Assembly: GCF_030246845.1 (NCBI RefSeq)
Contig: NZ_CP126889.1
Coordinates: forward strand, 2,971,001 to 3,035,000
Source of the DNA: Enhydrobacter sp.
Lineage (GTDB): Bacteria > Pseudomonadota > Alphaproteobacteria > Reyranellales > Reyranellaceae
Direction of reading: 5' to 3'
Length of the DNA: 64,000 bases
Part shown: positions 17,182 to 26,790 of the stretch, piece by piece
How the letters are laid out: every line of letters begins with the position of its first letter
Position numbering within the stretch: position 1 is the stretch's first letter
Notes under the pieces: generated by a model
What the model saw: the letters and a program-made list of their open reading frames with translations, nothing else
What the model was told of the DNA's origin: nothing
Database searches by the model: none
Position numbers and translations under genes: made by a program

Positions 17182-18876
17182 ATGGCATTCGACCTCGTCG
17201 TCAGGAACGGCATGATCGTCGACGGTTCCGGACTGCCGCGCTATCGCGCCGATGTCGGCGTGAAGGCCGGCAGGATCGCCGAGATCGGACGCATCGACGG
17301 CGCGGTTGCGGCCGAGACCATCGATGCCGACGGCCACGTCGTGGCGCCGGGCTTCGTCGACGGCCACACCCACATGGATGCGCAGGTCTTCTGGGATCCG
17401 ATCGGCACCAGCTCCTGCTTCCAGGGCGTGACCAGCGTGGTCATGGGCAATTGCGGCTTCACGCTTGCGCCCTGCCGCGAGAGCGAGGCCGATCTCGTGT
17501 TCCGCAACCTCGAACGGGCCGAGGATATCAGCCGCGATGCCATGCTGGCCGGCATCAAGTGGCGCTGGGAGACCTTCCCGCAGTTCCTCGACGTTCTGGA
17601 GTCGCTGCCCAAGGGCATCAACTACGCGGGCTATATGGGCCACTGCGCGCTGCGCACCTACGTGATGGGCCAGCGCGCCTTCACCGACGAGGCGACCGAG
17701 GACGATCTCGCCAGAATGGTGCATCACACCAAGGAGGCGATCGCCGCCGGCGCGATCGGCTTCTCGACCACGCGCAGCGTCAATCACCAGACCTCGGACG
17801 ACAAGCCCGTCGCGAGCCGTCTCGCGAGCTGGAGCGAGTTCGAGACCCTGGTGAAGGCGATGGGCGCGGGCCTCGTCGAGGTCGCCGGCGAGCCGACCGG
17901 CGCGCAGAGCGAGAAGGCGCGCAAGTACTACGAGGATCTGTCGAAGCTTGCGATCGAGAGCGGCCGGCCGATCACCTTCGGCCTCTTCAACCGGCGCACC
18001 ATGCCCGGTGGCTGGCGCAGCACCTTCGATATCATCGAACGGACGACGCGGCAGGGCGGGCGCATGTTCGCGCAGGTGCACAGCCGCGCATTGAACGTGC
18101 TGCTTTCGTTCGAGACCCAGCTACCGTTCGACAAGTGGGAGATGTGGCGCGAGATGCGCGCCCGGCCGCTCGCCGAGCAGAAGAAGATGCTGATGGATTC
18201 CGAGACGCGGCGCCGGCTGGTCGAGATCGCGTCGCGTCCCTACGAAGGCCCCATCGTGCGCGGGACGGAGGCCCGTCCGCCGGAATGGGACTGGATCTTC
18301 GCTCTGACCGACATGAAGGCGCCGCATAAATCGATGGCGGAGCTGGCGCGGCAGAAGAACACCCATCCGGTCGAGCTCATGATCGACATGGCGCTCGAGC
18401 GCGACATGAAGTTCTTCATGGTGCAGCCGGTCGCCAACGAGAATCAGGCCGAGGCGCTCGAGCTGATGAAGCATCCGCGCTCGGTCGTGACCTTCTCCGA
18501 TTCGGGCGCGCACGTCTCGCAGATCATGGACAGCTCGCTGCAGACCCATCTCCTGAGCCACTGGGTGCGCGAGAAGGAGGCCTTCACCCTCGAGGAGGCG
18601 GTGAAGCTCATCACCTGCGACACCGCCACCCAGTTCGGCTTCCACGACCGCGGTCTGCTGCGCGAGGGCATGGCGGCCGACATGGTCGTGTTCGATCCCG
18701 ACACGGTGGGCCCGCGCATGCCGGAGGTCGTGTGCGACCTGCCGGCGGGCGCCAAGCGGCTGCGCCAGAAGGCCGACGGCATGAAGGCGACGGTCGTGAA
18801 CGGCCAGGTCCTGCTGCGCGACAACGAGCCGACCGGCGCGCTGCCCGGCAAGCTCCTGCGCAAGAAGCGGGACTGA
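17182..18876 (+). CDS. N-acyl-D-amino-acid deacylase-family amidohydrolase
   Basis: A 564-residue metal-dependent amidohydrolase. It starts MAFDLVVRNGMIVDGSGLPR with CGGAGG six bases upstream. H62 and H64 (DGHTHMDAQVFWDP) and C91 (VMGNCGF) match the first metal ligands and bridging Cys of D-aminoacylases. TFSDSGAHVSQIMDSSLQTH supplies the catalytic aspartate and LLREGMAADMVVFDPDTV closes the small beta domain. These enzymes hydrolyse N-acyl-D-amino acids, though many relatives have other amide substrates. A second member of identical length is encoded at 57734. Confidence 0.88.
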   Translation: MAFDLVVRNGMIVDGSGLPRYRADVGVKAGRIAEIGRIDGAVAAETIDADGHVVAPGFVDGHTHMDAQVFWDPIGTSSCFQGVTSVVMGNCGFTLAPCRESEADLVFRNLERAEDISRDAMLAGIKWRWETFPQFLDVLESLPKGINYAGYMGHCALRTYVMGQRAFTDEATEDDLARMVHHTKEAIAAGAIGFSTTRSVNHQTSDDKPVASRLASWSEFETLVKAMGAGLVEVAGEPTGAQSEKARKYYEDLSKLAIESGRPITFGLFNRRTMPGGWRSTFDIIERTTRQGGRMFAQVHSRALNVLLSFETQLPFDKWEMWREMRARPLAEQKKMLMDSETRRRLVEIASRPYEGPIVRGTEARPPEWDWIFALTDMKAPHKSMAELARQKNTHPVELMIDMALERDMKFFMVQPVANENQAEALELMKHPRSVVTFSDSGAHVSQIMDSSLQTHLLSHWVREKEAFTLEEAVKLITCDTATQFGFHDRGLLREGMAADMVVFDPDTVGPRMPEVVCDLPAGAKRLRQKADGMKATVVNGQVLLRDNEPTGALPGKLLRKKRD

Positions 18877-19270
18877 AAAAGCACCCACGCTGGCGTGGGA
18901 ACAGGATCATAGCAGCGCGCGACTCCAGTCGCGCCCATGCGATGAATCAATGACTGCGGCAATGAATTTCGATTCCCGCCCCCGCCGCTTGCAAGAAAGC
19001 GGCGCGGATTGCGCCGGCGGCGCAATGTACCGGCGCTCGATCTCTTCCGCTTGACTTCGCGGCATCGCAGCGACATACACGTGGCGACCTGCCGATTGCG
19101 GGTCGACAAGGTTTCTCGCGATCGCGCGACGCGCCCCTCGATCAGGCGCTTCATCCCGAGACAATCTCCCAGAACCAAGAGCCCTCCCAGCCGCGCACGG
19201 GAACGGGCCCGAAAGCCGCAGACTACGCGTCCGGGACGATGCGGTGGCGGCGAGAAGGATTGATTTCCCA
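18877..19270. other. 394-base gap with four stem-loops and a possible promoter
   Basis: No credible protein gene is present; one Arg-rich open frame (19009-19263) looks spurious. The first 150 bases hold four successive inverted repeats: CCCACG/CGTGGG at 18884-18899, the dispersed repeat at 18908-18934, CGCCGCTT/AAGCGGCG at 18983-19004 and ATTGCGCC/GGCGCAAT at 19008-19026. The second half holds a TTGACT (19051) plus CATACA (19074) promoter-like pair with 17-base spacing. That would give the helicase a leader of roughly 180 bases. Confidence 0.5.
18908..18934 (+). repeat. dispersed palindromic repeat, copy 1
   Basis: CATAGCAGC followed by the stem GCGCGAC, loop TCCA, stem GTCGCGC. Relative to the copies at 57692, 49742 and 23415 (stem GCGCCAC/GTGGCGC) both stem arms changed together (C to G and G to C), so pairing is preserved. 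Confidence 0.6.
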
Positions 19271-20724
<1,454 letters not shown>

Positions 20725-20728
<4 letters not shown>

Positions 20729-21654
20729 ACGATCCCTTCCTCGCGGAAGATCTCGAGGCATTTGCGAAGGGCGCGCTCGTAGCGGGCGCGTTCCTTCGCG
20801 ATCGACTCGTCGTCCCAGTCGAAGAAGCCGCGCCTGGTCTTGAAGCCGATGCGGCCTTCGTCGACATTGCGTTGCAGGACGGGCGGCGGACCGTCGGCGT
20901 TGCAGAGATCGGGGTAGATCACCTTGGCGACCGCGCAGGTCGTGTCCCAGCCGGAATGTTCCTTCTGGACGATGGGACCGGCCGCGGCGTAGCGGAAACC
21001 GAAGGAGAGCCGGACCGTCGCATCGACGTCCGCGGGCGAGGCGACGCCCTGCTCGATCAGCCACAGTGCCTCGCGCATCAGCGCCGCCTGGATGCGGTTG
21101 CCGAGAAAGCCGATCACGTCCTTCTTCACCTGCACCGGCCGCTTGCCGAGCGCGCTCATGATGCCGCCGACCTTCTCGGCGAGGGCCGAGTCCGTGTTCA
21201 CCGAGCGCACCACCTCGACCAGCGGGATGAGATGCGCCGGCATGAAGAAATGCAGGCCCATCATGCGGCTTTGGGTCTTCAGCCCCTGGCCGATCCGGCT
21301 GATGGGGAAGCTCGAGGAATTCGAGGTGAGAGCGCAGTCCGGCTGTGCCAGCGCTTCCATCTCGGCGAAAAGCTTCTGCTTCAACGGCAGATCCTCGGTC
21401 ACCGTCTCGACTGCGATCGCGATCGCAGGCCAATGCGCGTTGGCAAGCGTTGCATGGGTCGAGAGCCCGGACGTGTCGCCTGGCTTTCCCATCGCCTGCA
21501 ACGCACGGGCCGTCGCTGCCGGCAGGCCCTCGCGCGTCGACGCCGAGCGCGACACGACATCGACCTTCCAGCCGCCGGCCAGAAACATCGCGACGATGCC
21601 GACGCCCATGGTGCCGCCGCCCAGCACGAGCGCACGTTGTTCGCTTTGCGACAT
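20725..21654 (-). CDS. 3-hydroxyacyl-CoA dehydrogenase family protein
   Basis: A 309-residue NAD-dependent enzyme with the N-terminal Rossmann motif VLGGGTMGVGIVAMFLAGGW, the substrate segment ALTSNSSSFPISRIGQGL, then LHFFMPAHLIPLVEVVRS (catalytic His region) and the C-terminal helical domain GFLGNRIQAALMREALWLIE and DATVRLSFGFRYAAAGPI. It oxidises a 3-hydroxyacyl-CoA or similar hydroxy acid. The single-domain length fits a stand-alone dehydrogenase, not a FadB fusion. The start MSQSEQRALV at 21654 follows GGAAGG. It is divergent from the crotonase at 21740, with which it could form consecutive beta-oxidation steps. Confidence 0.9.
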
Positions 21655-21739
21655 TTTGCGACCTTCCATATCGACGGACGCCCTGCGGGCGGGGCAATAT
21701 CCGCCGCCAAGCCAGCCACGTGCAACATGGGAGAGGACG

Positions 21740-22516
21740 ATGAGCGCCACCTACAAGGACATCGGCATCAGCAACGAGGGCCCTGTCGGTGTCGTCGAGA
21801 TCCAGCGCCCGCCGCACAATTTCTTCGACAATGCCCTGATCAACCAGATCGCCGATGCCTTCGAGGCGTTCGACCGCGACACCAACATCCGCGCCTATGT
21901 CCTGTGCTCGCAGGGCAAGTCCTTCTGCGCCGGCGCCGACTTCCAGAACCGGCCCAGCACCGGCAGCGCGGGGGAGGGCGGCAAGCATCTCTACAAGGAG
22001 GCGACGCGCCTGTTCCGCGCCAGGAAGCCGAGTGTGGCGGCGGTGCAGGGCCCGGCGATCGGCGGCGGGCTCGGGCTCGCCCTGATGACCGATTTCCGCG
22101 TCACCTGCGCCGAAGGCCGGTTCTCCGCCAACTTCACGCGGCTCGGCTTCCATCCCGGTTTCTCGCTCACCTTCACCCTGCCGCGCCTGGTCGGCCAGCA
22201 GAAGGCGAACCTGATGTTCTATACCGGCCGGCGCGTGGGCGGCGAAGAGGCCTATGCCTGGGGCATGGCGGACGTGCTGGTGCCTCTCGCCGAGGTGCGC
22301 AAGGCCGCGATCGGCCTCGCCAAGGAGATCGCGGACTCCGCGCCGCTCGCCGTGCTGTCGACGCGCGAGACCATGCGGCGCGGCTTCGCCGATGCGGCCG
22401 AGATCGCCACCGAGCGCGAGCTGGTCGAGCAGGATTGGCTGCGCAAGACGGAGGACTTCAAGGAAGGCGTGAAGTCCTATGCCGAGAAGCGCGTCGGCAA
22501 CTGGAAGGGCCGCTGA
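21740..22516 (+). CDS. enoyl-CoA hydratase/isomerase family protein
   Basis: A 258-residue crotonase-fold protein. It has the oxyanion-loop motif SQGKSFCAGADFQNRP, GPAIGGGLGLALMTDFRVTC and FTRLGFHPGFSLTFTLPRLV. Both catalytic glutamates of classical hydratases are replaced (G in GGGLGLA; N in SANFTRLG), so the chemistry may be isomerisation, ring cleavage or thioester hydrolysis. ATG 21740 follows GGGAGAGGACG. The SDR gene begins eight bases after its stop, forming a two-gene unit. Confidence 0.87.
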   Translation: MSATYKDIGISNEGPVGVVEIQRPPHNFFDNALINQIADAFEAFDRDTNIRAYVLCSQGKSFCAGADFQNRPSTGSAGEGGKHLYKEATRLFRARKPSVAAVQGPAIGGGLGLALMTDFRVTCAEGRFSANFTRLGFHPGFSLTFTLPRLVGQQKANLMFYTGRRVGGEEAYAWGMADVLVPLAEVRKAAIGLAKEIADSAPLAVLSTRETMRRGFADAAEIATERELVEQDWLRKTEDFKEGVKSYAEKRVGNWKGR

Positions 22517-22524
22517 GCGGCGGC

Positions 22525-23325
22525 ATGGCCCAGCTTTCGGGAAAGGTCGCCATCGTCACCGGCGGCGCCTCGGGCATCGGCGAGGCCTGCTCGGAAACGC
22601 TGGCCCGCGAGGGCGCGTCGGTGCTGATCACCGACATCGATGACGCGCTGGGCAAGGCCGTCGTCGAGCGCATCGCCAAGGCGGGCGGCAAAGCGCACTA
22701 CCTGCATCATGACGTGCGCGACGAGGCGGCGTGGCCCGGCGTGATCGCGGACGCGGAGAAGCGCTTCGGCCGCGTCGACATCATGGTCGCCAATGCCGGC
22801 ATCGGCATCATGGCGCCGATCGAAACCATGACGCTCGCCGACTGGCAGCGGCAGCAGGCGATCAACCTCGACGGCGTGTTCCTGTCGGTCAAACATGCCA
22901 TTCCTGCCCTGAGAAAGGCCGGCGGTGGCTCGATCGTGCTGATGTCGTCCGTAGCCGGCCTGCGCGGCGCACCGGGCCTGGCGGCCTACTCCGCCACCAA
23001 GGGCGGCGTGCGGCTGCTCGCCAAGTCGGTTGCCCTGGAGCATGCGGCCGACAAGATCCGTTGCAACTCGGTGCATCCCGGCATCATCGCCACGCCGATC
23101 TGGGGCAAGATCCCGACCGGGGCCGAGGGCAACCGACGCAATGCCCCGATCGATCCGAGCGAGCGTGCGGCGGCGGCGGTCCCGCTGACCCGTGTCGGAG
23201 AGGCGCAGGACATCGCCAACGGCGTCCTCTTCCTCTGCACCGACGCGGCGAGCTATGTCACGGGCCAGGAGCTGGTGATCGACGGCGGCCTGACGGCGGG
23301 CGGAAGGGCGTCGCGACGGTCATAG
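22525..23325 (+). CDS. SDR-family oxidoreductase
   Basis: A 266-residue classical SDR: VAIVTGGASGIGEACSETLA (cofactor loop), LITDIDD with an acidic residue after beta 2 favouring NAD over NADP, DIMVANAGIGIMAP, VLMSSVAGLRGAPGL, active-site YSATK and VTGQELVIDGGLTAGG at the end. It probably oxidises a hydroxyacyl or hydroxy substrate made by the crotonase upstream. Its TAG stop lies inside the left arm of the palindromic element at 23321-23442. Confidence 0.9.
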   Translation: MAQLSGKVAIVTGGASGIGEACSETLAREGASVLITDIDDALGKAVVERIAKAGGKAHYLHHDVRDEAAWPGVIADAEKRFGRVDIMVANAGIGIMAPIETMTLADWQRQQAINLDGVFLSVKHAIPALRKAGGGSIVLMSSVAGLRGAPGLAAYSATKGGVRLLAKSVALEHAADKIRCNSVHPGIIATPIWGKIPTGAEGNRRNAPIDPSERAAAAVPLTRVGEAQDIANGVLFLCTDAASYVTGQELVIDGGLTAGGRASRRS

Positions 23326-23442
23326 GAGCGGATCCCTCAGCGGCGCATCCTCATACTGACCGCGCGCATCTTGCGCGCTCATGAGCGGGCGGGAAGCCCG
23401 CGGTCCGGAAGATTGCGCCACCGGAGTGGCGCGGCTCCTATG
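23321..23442. repeat. 122-base inverted element with three internal hairpins
   Basis: The 9-base inverted ends CATAGGAGC (23321-23329) and GCTCCTATG (23434-23442) enclose three stems: GCGCGCA/TGCGCGC (23362-23378), GCGGGC/GCCCGC (23385-23401) and GCGCCAC/GTGGCGC (23415-23432). The stop codons of both flanking convergent genes (SDR and CinA-like) fall inside the end repeats. It may act as a bidirectional terminator or be a small mobile palindrome. Confidence 0.55.
23415..23442 (-). repeat. dispersed palindromic repeat, copy 2
   Basis: Read on the minus strand: CATAGGAGC, then GCGCCAC, loop TCCG, GTGGCGC, followed by AATCTTC. Core and 3' flank match the copy at 49742; core and 5' flank match the copy at 57692. 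Confidence 0.6.
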
Positions 23443-23920
23443 TGAGCTGCTCATCCATCAACTTGAGCGCCTCGGCCGCAAAGGCGCGCATGTTGGCGGC
23501 GCGGTCGGGGGAGCCGGTGCGCAGGGTGCGCGCGATCTTGCCGTTGGGGCCGACGACCGCCACGCAGGTGTGGCCGGCGGGGTCGCCGTAGGAATTTCCG
23601 GCCGGCCCGGCGGCGCCGGTCTCGGCAAGACCCCACGTGGTTCTCAGCCGTTCGCGCGCGTGTTCGGCCGCGAGCAACGCCCAGGGTTCGCTCGAGGAGC
23701 GCACGCTAGCGCGCTTCTCCTTGGGAACGGCGAGGAAGGCATCCTGTGCCGGGCGCGTGTAGACGACCGCCCCACCCATGAAATAGGCCGAGGCGCCGGG
23801 CACGGCGAGCAGCGCCGCCGAGACCAGGCCGCCGGCCGACGATTCGGAGATGGCGATCGTCTCCTTGCGCACCTTCAGCTTCTCGCCGATGCGTCGGGCG
23901 AGAGGAATGAGCGTATCCAT
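23438..23920 (-). CDS. CinA C-terminal-family protein (PncC-like, altered active site)
   Basis: A 160-residue stand-alone CinA C-terminal domain. It has ISESSAGGLVSAALLAVPGA, YFMGGAVVYT, LAETGAAGPAGNSYGDPAGH and TCVAVVGPNG. Canonical members (PncC) deamidate nicotinamide mononucleotide. Here the usual ESCTGG reads ESSAGG, and the region after the VVYT strand (RPAQDAF) lacks the lysine normally found a few residues on, so amidase activity is doubtful. It is followed upstream on the same strand by the DOPA dioxygenase gene, with an 11-base gap. Confidence 0.8.
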   Translation of the reverse strand: MDTLIPLARRIGEKLKVRKETIAISESSAGGLVSAALLAVPGASAYFMGGAVVYTRPAQDAFLAVPKEKRASVRSSSEPWALLAAEHARERLRTTWGLAETGAAGPAGNSYGDPAGHTCVAVVGPNGKIARTLRTGSPDRAANMRAFAAEALKLMDEQLT

Positions 23921-23931
23921 TGATCTTCCTT

Positions 23932-24267
23932 CTATTTGAGCGCGTCGAGATTGAGCGGCACCTGCTGGCCGAGCCAGACGGCGCGGTCGCGATGATCCTC
24001 CAGCGCCTCGCCGGTATTGGGGTGCACGAAGACCGTAAGATCGCCGCGGTTCAGCGCCAGCCAGGAGATCAATGGCGCAAGCTGATCGTTGCGGAAATGG
24101 ACCTGGTAGCTGAAGCGGGGATGTGGGCCCACGGGCTTCTCGTGGAACCGGCCCATGTCGATATCGAAGGTCTTTTCGATCCGCTCGCGCAGCGCCCAGG
24201 CGGCCTCGCGCGACGCCGGATCGAAATAGACATGGGCGTGCCAGTCCTTGATTGGCTCGGGATTCAT
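23932..24267 (-). CDS. DOPA 4,5-dioxygenase family protein
   Basis: A 111-residue small protein with IKDWHAHVYFDPASREAAWA, RFHEKPVGPHPRFSYQVHF, LNRGDLTVFVHPNTGEALED and HRDRAVWLGQQVPLNLD. The His pairs WHAHVYF and VGPHPRF and the later VHPNTG are the conserved metal-site region of the DOPA 4,5-dioxygenase family, named after fungal/plant pigment enzymes. In bacteria the members act on catechols or remain uncharacterised. It is probably co-transcribed with the CinA-like gene. Confidence 0.88.
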   Translation of the reverse strand: MNPEPIKDWHAHVYFDPASREAAWALRERIEKTFDIDMGRFHEKPVGPHPRFSYQVHFRNDQLAPLISWLALNRGDLTVFVHPNTGEALEDHRDRAVWLGQQVPLNLDALK

Positions 24268-24347
24268 GACAGAGATCCTACCATATCGTTCAACCCGCCT
24301 GACGGAACCCAGAACCGTTCCCCGATGGGAGCGCAGTTGCTAGGCTC

Positions 24348-25481
24348 ATGCCCATCATGAACTTCGATTTCTCCGACGACCAGAAGCTGCTCAAGGAGCA
24401 GGTTCGCAAATTCCTCGCCGACAAGTGCCCGACCAAGGTCGTGCGCCGCGTGCTCGACGGCAACGAAGCGTTCGCCGAGGAGGTCTGGAAGGGCCTTGTC
24501 GAGCTTGGCGTGCCGGGCACGGCGATCCCCGAGGCGTACGGCGGGCTGGGGCTCTCGCCGCTCGAGCTCTGCGTGATCGCCGAGGAGATCGGCCGCGCGG
24601 CGGCGCCGGTGCCGTTCGACAGCTCGGTCGTGCTGGCGACCGAGGCGCTGAAGCTCGCGGGCTCCGAGGCGCAGAAGAAGAAATGGCTGCCGGAGCTTGC
24701 CGCCGGCAAGGCGATCGGCACACTGGCCGTGGCCGAGGGGGCCGAGCCGCCGAGACCGCGCAACATCCGCACGACCTTCGCCGGCGGCAAGCTCAACGGC
24801 AAGAAGGTCCCGGTGATGGATGGCGACGCCGCGACCTTCGCCGTCGTGCTGGCGAACACGGGCGGACAGGGCGACCGCGCCGTATCGCTGGTGCTGGCCG
24901 ATCTCGGTCAGCCTTCGGTCAAGAAGCGGCGCGTCGAGACCATCGATCCGGCGCGCAAGCAGGCCGGGATCACTTTCGACGGCGCGTCGGCGGAGCTGCT
25001 GGGCGCGGAAGGCGAGGGCTGGCGCCTGCTCGAACGGCTCTACGATGCGGCCGCCGTCTATTTCGCCTTCGCCCAGGTGGGCGGCGCGGAAGCGGCGATG
25101 TGGATGGCACGCGACTATGCCTTGCAGCGGCAGGCCTTCGGGCGCGCCATCGGTTCCTATCAGGCGATCAAGCACAAGCTCGCCGACTGCTACGTGAAGC
25201 TCGAGCTGGCGCGCTCCAACGCCTACTACGGTGCCATGATGCTGGCCGACGGCGGGCCGGACCTTCCCCTTGCGGCGGCGGCGGCGCGCATTGCGGCAAC
25301 CGAGGCCTACGACTTCGCCTCGAAGGAGAATATCCAGACCCATGGCGGCATCGGCTTCACCTGGGAAGCCGACACGCAGTTCCACTATCGCCGCGCGCGC
25401 GTGATGGCGCTGTCGCTCGGCGGGCCGATGACCTGGAAGGACAAGCTGGTCACCCGGCTCGAGCAGAAGAACGCGGCGTAA
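24348..25481 (+). CDS. acyl-CoA dehydrogenase (first of a pair)
   Basis: A 377-residue FAD-dependent acyl-CoA dehydrogenase: MNFDFSDDQKLLKEQVRKFL (N-terminal helices), VELGVPGTAIPEAYGGLGLS, CVIAEEIGRAAAPVPFDSS, then the C-terminal FAD domain with ALQRQAFGRAIGSYQAIKHK and ENIQTHGGIGFTWE. The middle beta domain is short and the usual FAD/substrate loop weak (LAVAEGAEPPRPRN). This fits the non-canonical partner of a heteromeric dehydrogenase with the gene at 25499, which begins 18 bases on. The second in-frame ATG (24357) is a possible start. Confidence 0.88.
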   Translation: MPIMNFDFSDDQKLLKEQVRKFLADKCPTKVVRRVLDGNEAFAEEVWKGLVELGVPGTAIPEAYGGLGLSPLELCVIAEEIGRAAAPVPFDSSVVLATEALKLAGSEAQKKKWLPELAAGKAIGTLAVAEGAEPPRPRNIRTTFAGGKLNGKKVPVMDGDAATFAVVLANTGGQGDRAVSLVLADLGQPSVKKRRVETIDPARKQAGITFDGASAELLGAEGEGWRLLERLYDAAAVYFAFAQVGGAEAAMWMARDYALQRQAFGRAIGSYQAIKHKLADCYVKLELARSNAYYGAMMLADGGPDLPLAAAAARIAATEAYDFASKENIQTHGGIGFTWEADTQFHYRRARVMALSLGGPMTWKDKLVTRLEQKNAA

Positions 25482-25498
25482 CAGGGAAGGAAATCGAG

Positions 25499-26716
25499 AT
25501 GGACTTCAACGACACTCCCGAAGAGGCCGCCTTCCGCAAGGAAGTGCGCGCCTGGCTCGACGCCAACGCGACCCGCAAGAGCGACGACAAGCAGAGCTTC
25601 CGTGCCCGCAACGACGATCCCGGTCTTCTGAGAAAGGCCAAGGAGTGGCAGGCCAAGAAGGCTGCCGCCGGCTATGCGCGCCTCACCTGGCCGAAAGAAT
25701 TCGGCGGCCGCGGCGCCTCGCCGATCCTGCAGGTGATCTATCAGCAGGAGGAGTCGAATTACCTCGTGCCGCTGGGCTTCTTCGATATCGGGCTCGGCAT
25801 GTGCATCCCGACCATGATGGCCTATGCGAGCCCCGAGCAGCTCAAGCGCTACGTGAAGCCCGCGCTCCACGGCGAGGAGATCTGGTGCCAGCTCTTCTCC
25901 GAGCCCGCCGCCGGTTCCGATGTCGCCGGCATCCGCACCCGCGCCGAGCGCGACGGCGATCACTGGGTGATCAACGGCCAGAAGGTCTGGACCTCCGGCG
26001 CGCACTATTCGGACTACGGCATCATCATCACCCGCACCGACCCGACGGTGCCCAAGCACCAGGGGCTCACCATGTTCTTCCTGTCGATGAAGACGCCGGG
26101 TGTCGAGGTGCGGCCGATCAAGCAGATGTCGGGCGGCGCCAACTTCAACGAGGTGTTCTTCACCAACGTGCGCATTCCCGACAGCCAGCGGCTCGGCAAG
26201 GTGGGCGAGGGCTGGAAGGCGGCGCTGACCACACTGATGAACGAGCGACTCGCCGTCGGCCTGCCGTCGGGTGGGCTCGACGTCGACGAGCTGATGGAGC
26301 TCGCGCGCGACACCGATCTCGAGGATGGACCTGCGCTCAGGAACCAGCAGGTGCGCGGCAGGATCGCCGACTGGTACGTGCAGCAGCAGGGGCTGAAGCT
26401 CACGCGCTATCGTACGTTGACGGCGCTTTCCAAGGGCCAGACGCCGGGGCCGGAATCCTCGATCATCAAGATCGTCGCGGCACCCAAGATGCAGGACATG
26501 GGCGCTTTCGCCATGGAGCTGATGGGCCCGGCCGGCGTCATGAAGGAGGAGGTGCCGCACGCCGCGGGCTTCCAGGCGCAATGGATCGGCGGTGCGGGCT
26601 TCCGCATCGCCGGCGGCACCGACGAGATCCTGCGCAACATCGTGGCCGAGCGCGTGCTGGGCCTGCCGTCCGACGTGCGCGTCGACAAGGACGTGCCGTT
26701 CAACAAGTTGAAGTAG
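25499..26716 (+). CDS. acyl-CoA dehydrogenase (second of a pair)
   Basis: A 405-residue acyl-CoA dehydrogenase preceded by GGGAAGGAAATCGAG. It shows MDFNDTPEEAAFRKEVRAWL, RLTWPKEFGGRGASP, CQLFSEPAAGSDVAGIRTRA (FAD and substrate loop), WVINGQKVWTSGAHYSDYG, MSGGANFNEVFFTNVRIPDS and GTDEILRNIVAERVLGLPS. It is the better conserved of the two and probably carries the active site. Flavin electrons would go to ETF. Neighbouring SDR, monooxygenase and carboxylase genes suggest breakdown of an unusual branched or cyclic acid. A palindromic repeat starts eight bases after the stop. Confidence 0.92.
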   Translation: MDFNDTPEEAAFRKEVRAWLDANATRKSDDKQSFRARNDDPGLLRKAKEWQAKKAAAGYARLTWPKEFGGRGASPILQVIYQQEESNYLVPLGFFDIGLGMCIPTMMAYASPEQLKRYVKPALHGEEIWCQLFSEPAAGSDVAGIRTRAERDGDHWVINGQKVWTSGAHYSDYGIIITRTDPTVPKHQGLTMFFLSMKTPGVEVRPIKQMSGGANFNEVFFTNVRIPDSQRLGKVGEGWKAALTTLMNERLAVGLPSGGLDVDELMELARDTDLEDGPALRNQQVRGRIADWYVQQQGLKLTRYRTLTALSKGQTPGPESSIIKIVAAPKMQDMGAFAMELMGPAGVMKEEVPHAAGFQAQWIGGAGFRIAGGTDEILRNIVAERVLGLPSDVRVDKDVPFNKLK

Positions 26717-26723
26717 GAACTGG

Positions 26724-26776
26724 AAAGATCCCTCGCTGACGCTCGGGATGACAATGTTGACGCGGCGAGGATCTTT
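26724..26776. repeat. dispersed palindrome of the GATCCCTCGC type, short copy
   Basis: AAAGATCCCTCGC (26724-26736) with GCTCGGGATGACA (26741-26753) matches the complement of one side of the element at 57565; GCGAGGATCTTT at 26765-26776 is the inverted mate of the first arm, missing one G. It lies between the dehydrogenase stop and the SDR start and overlaps the latter's upstream region. Confidence 0.6.
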
Positions 26777-26790
26777 CGGAGGAAACAGCC

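Noticed and set aside
19009..19263. An 84-codon Arg-rich frame before the helicase
   Set aside because: Extreme composition, overlaps the hairpins and the likely helicase leader, no ribosome binding site.
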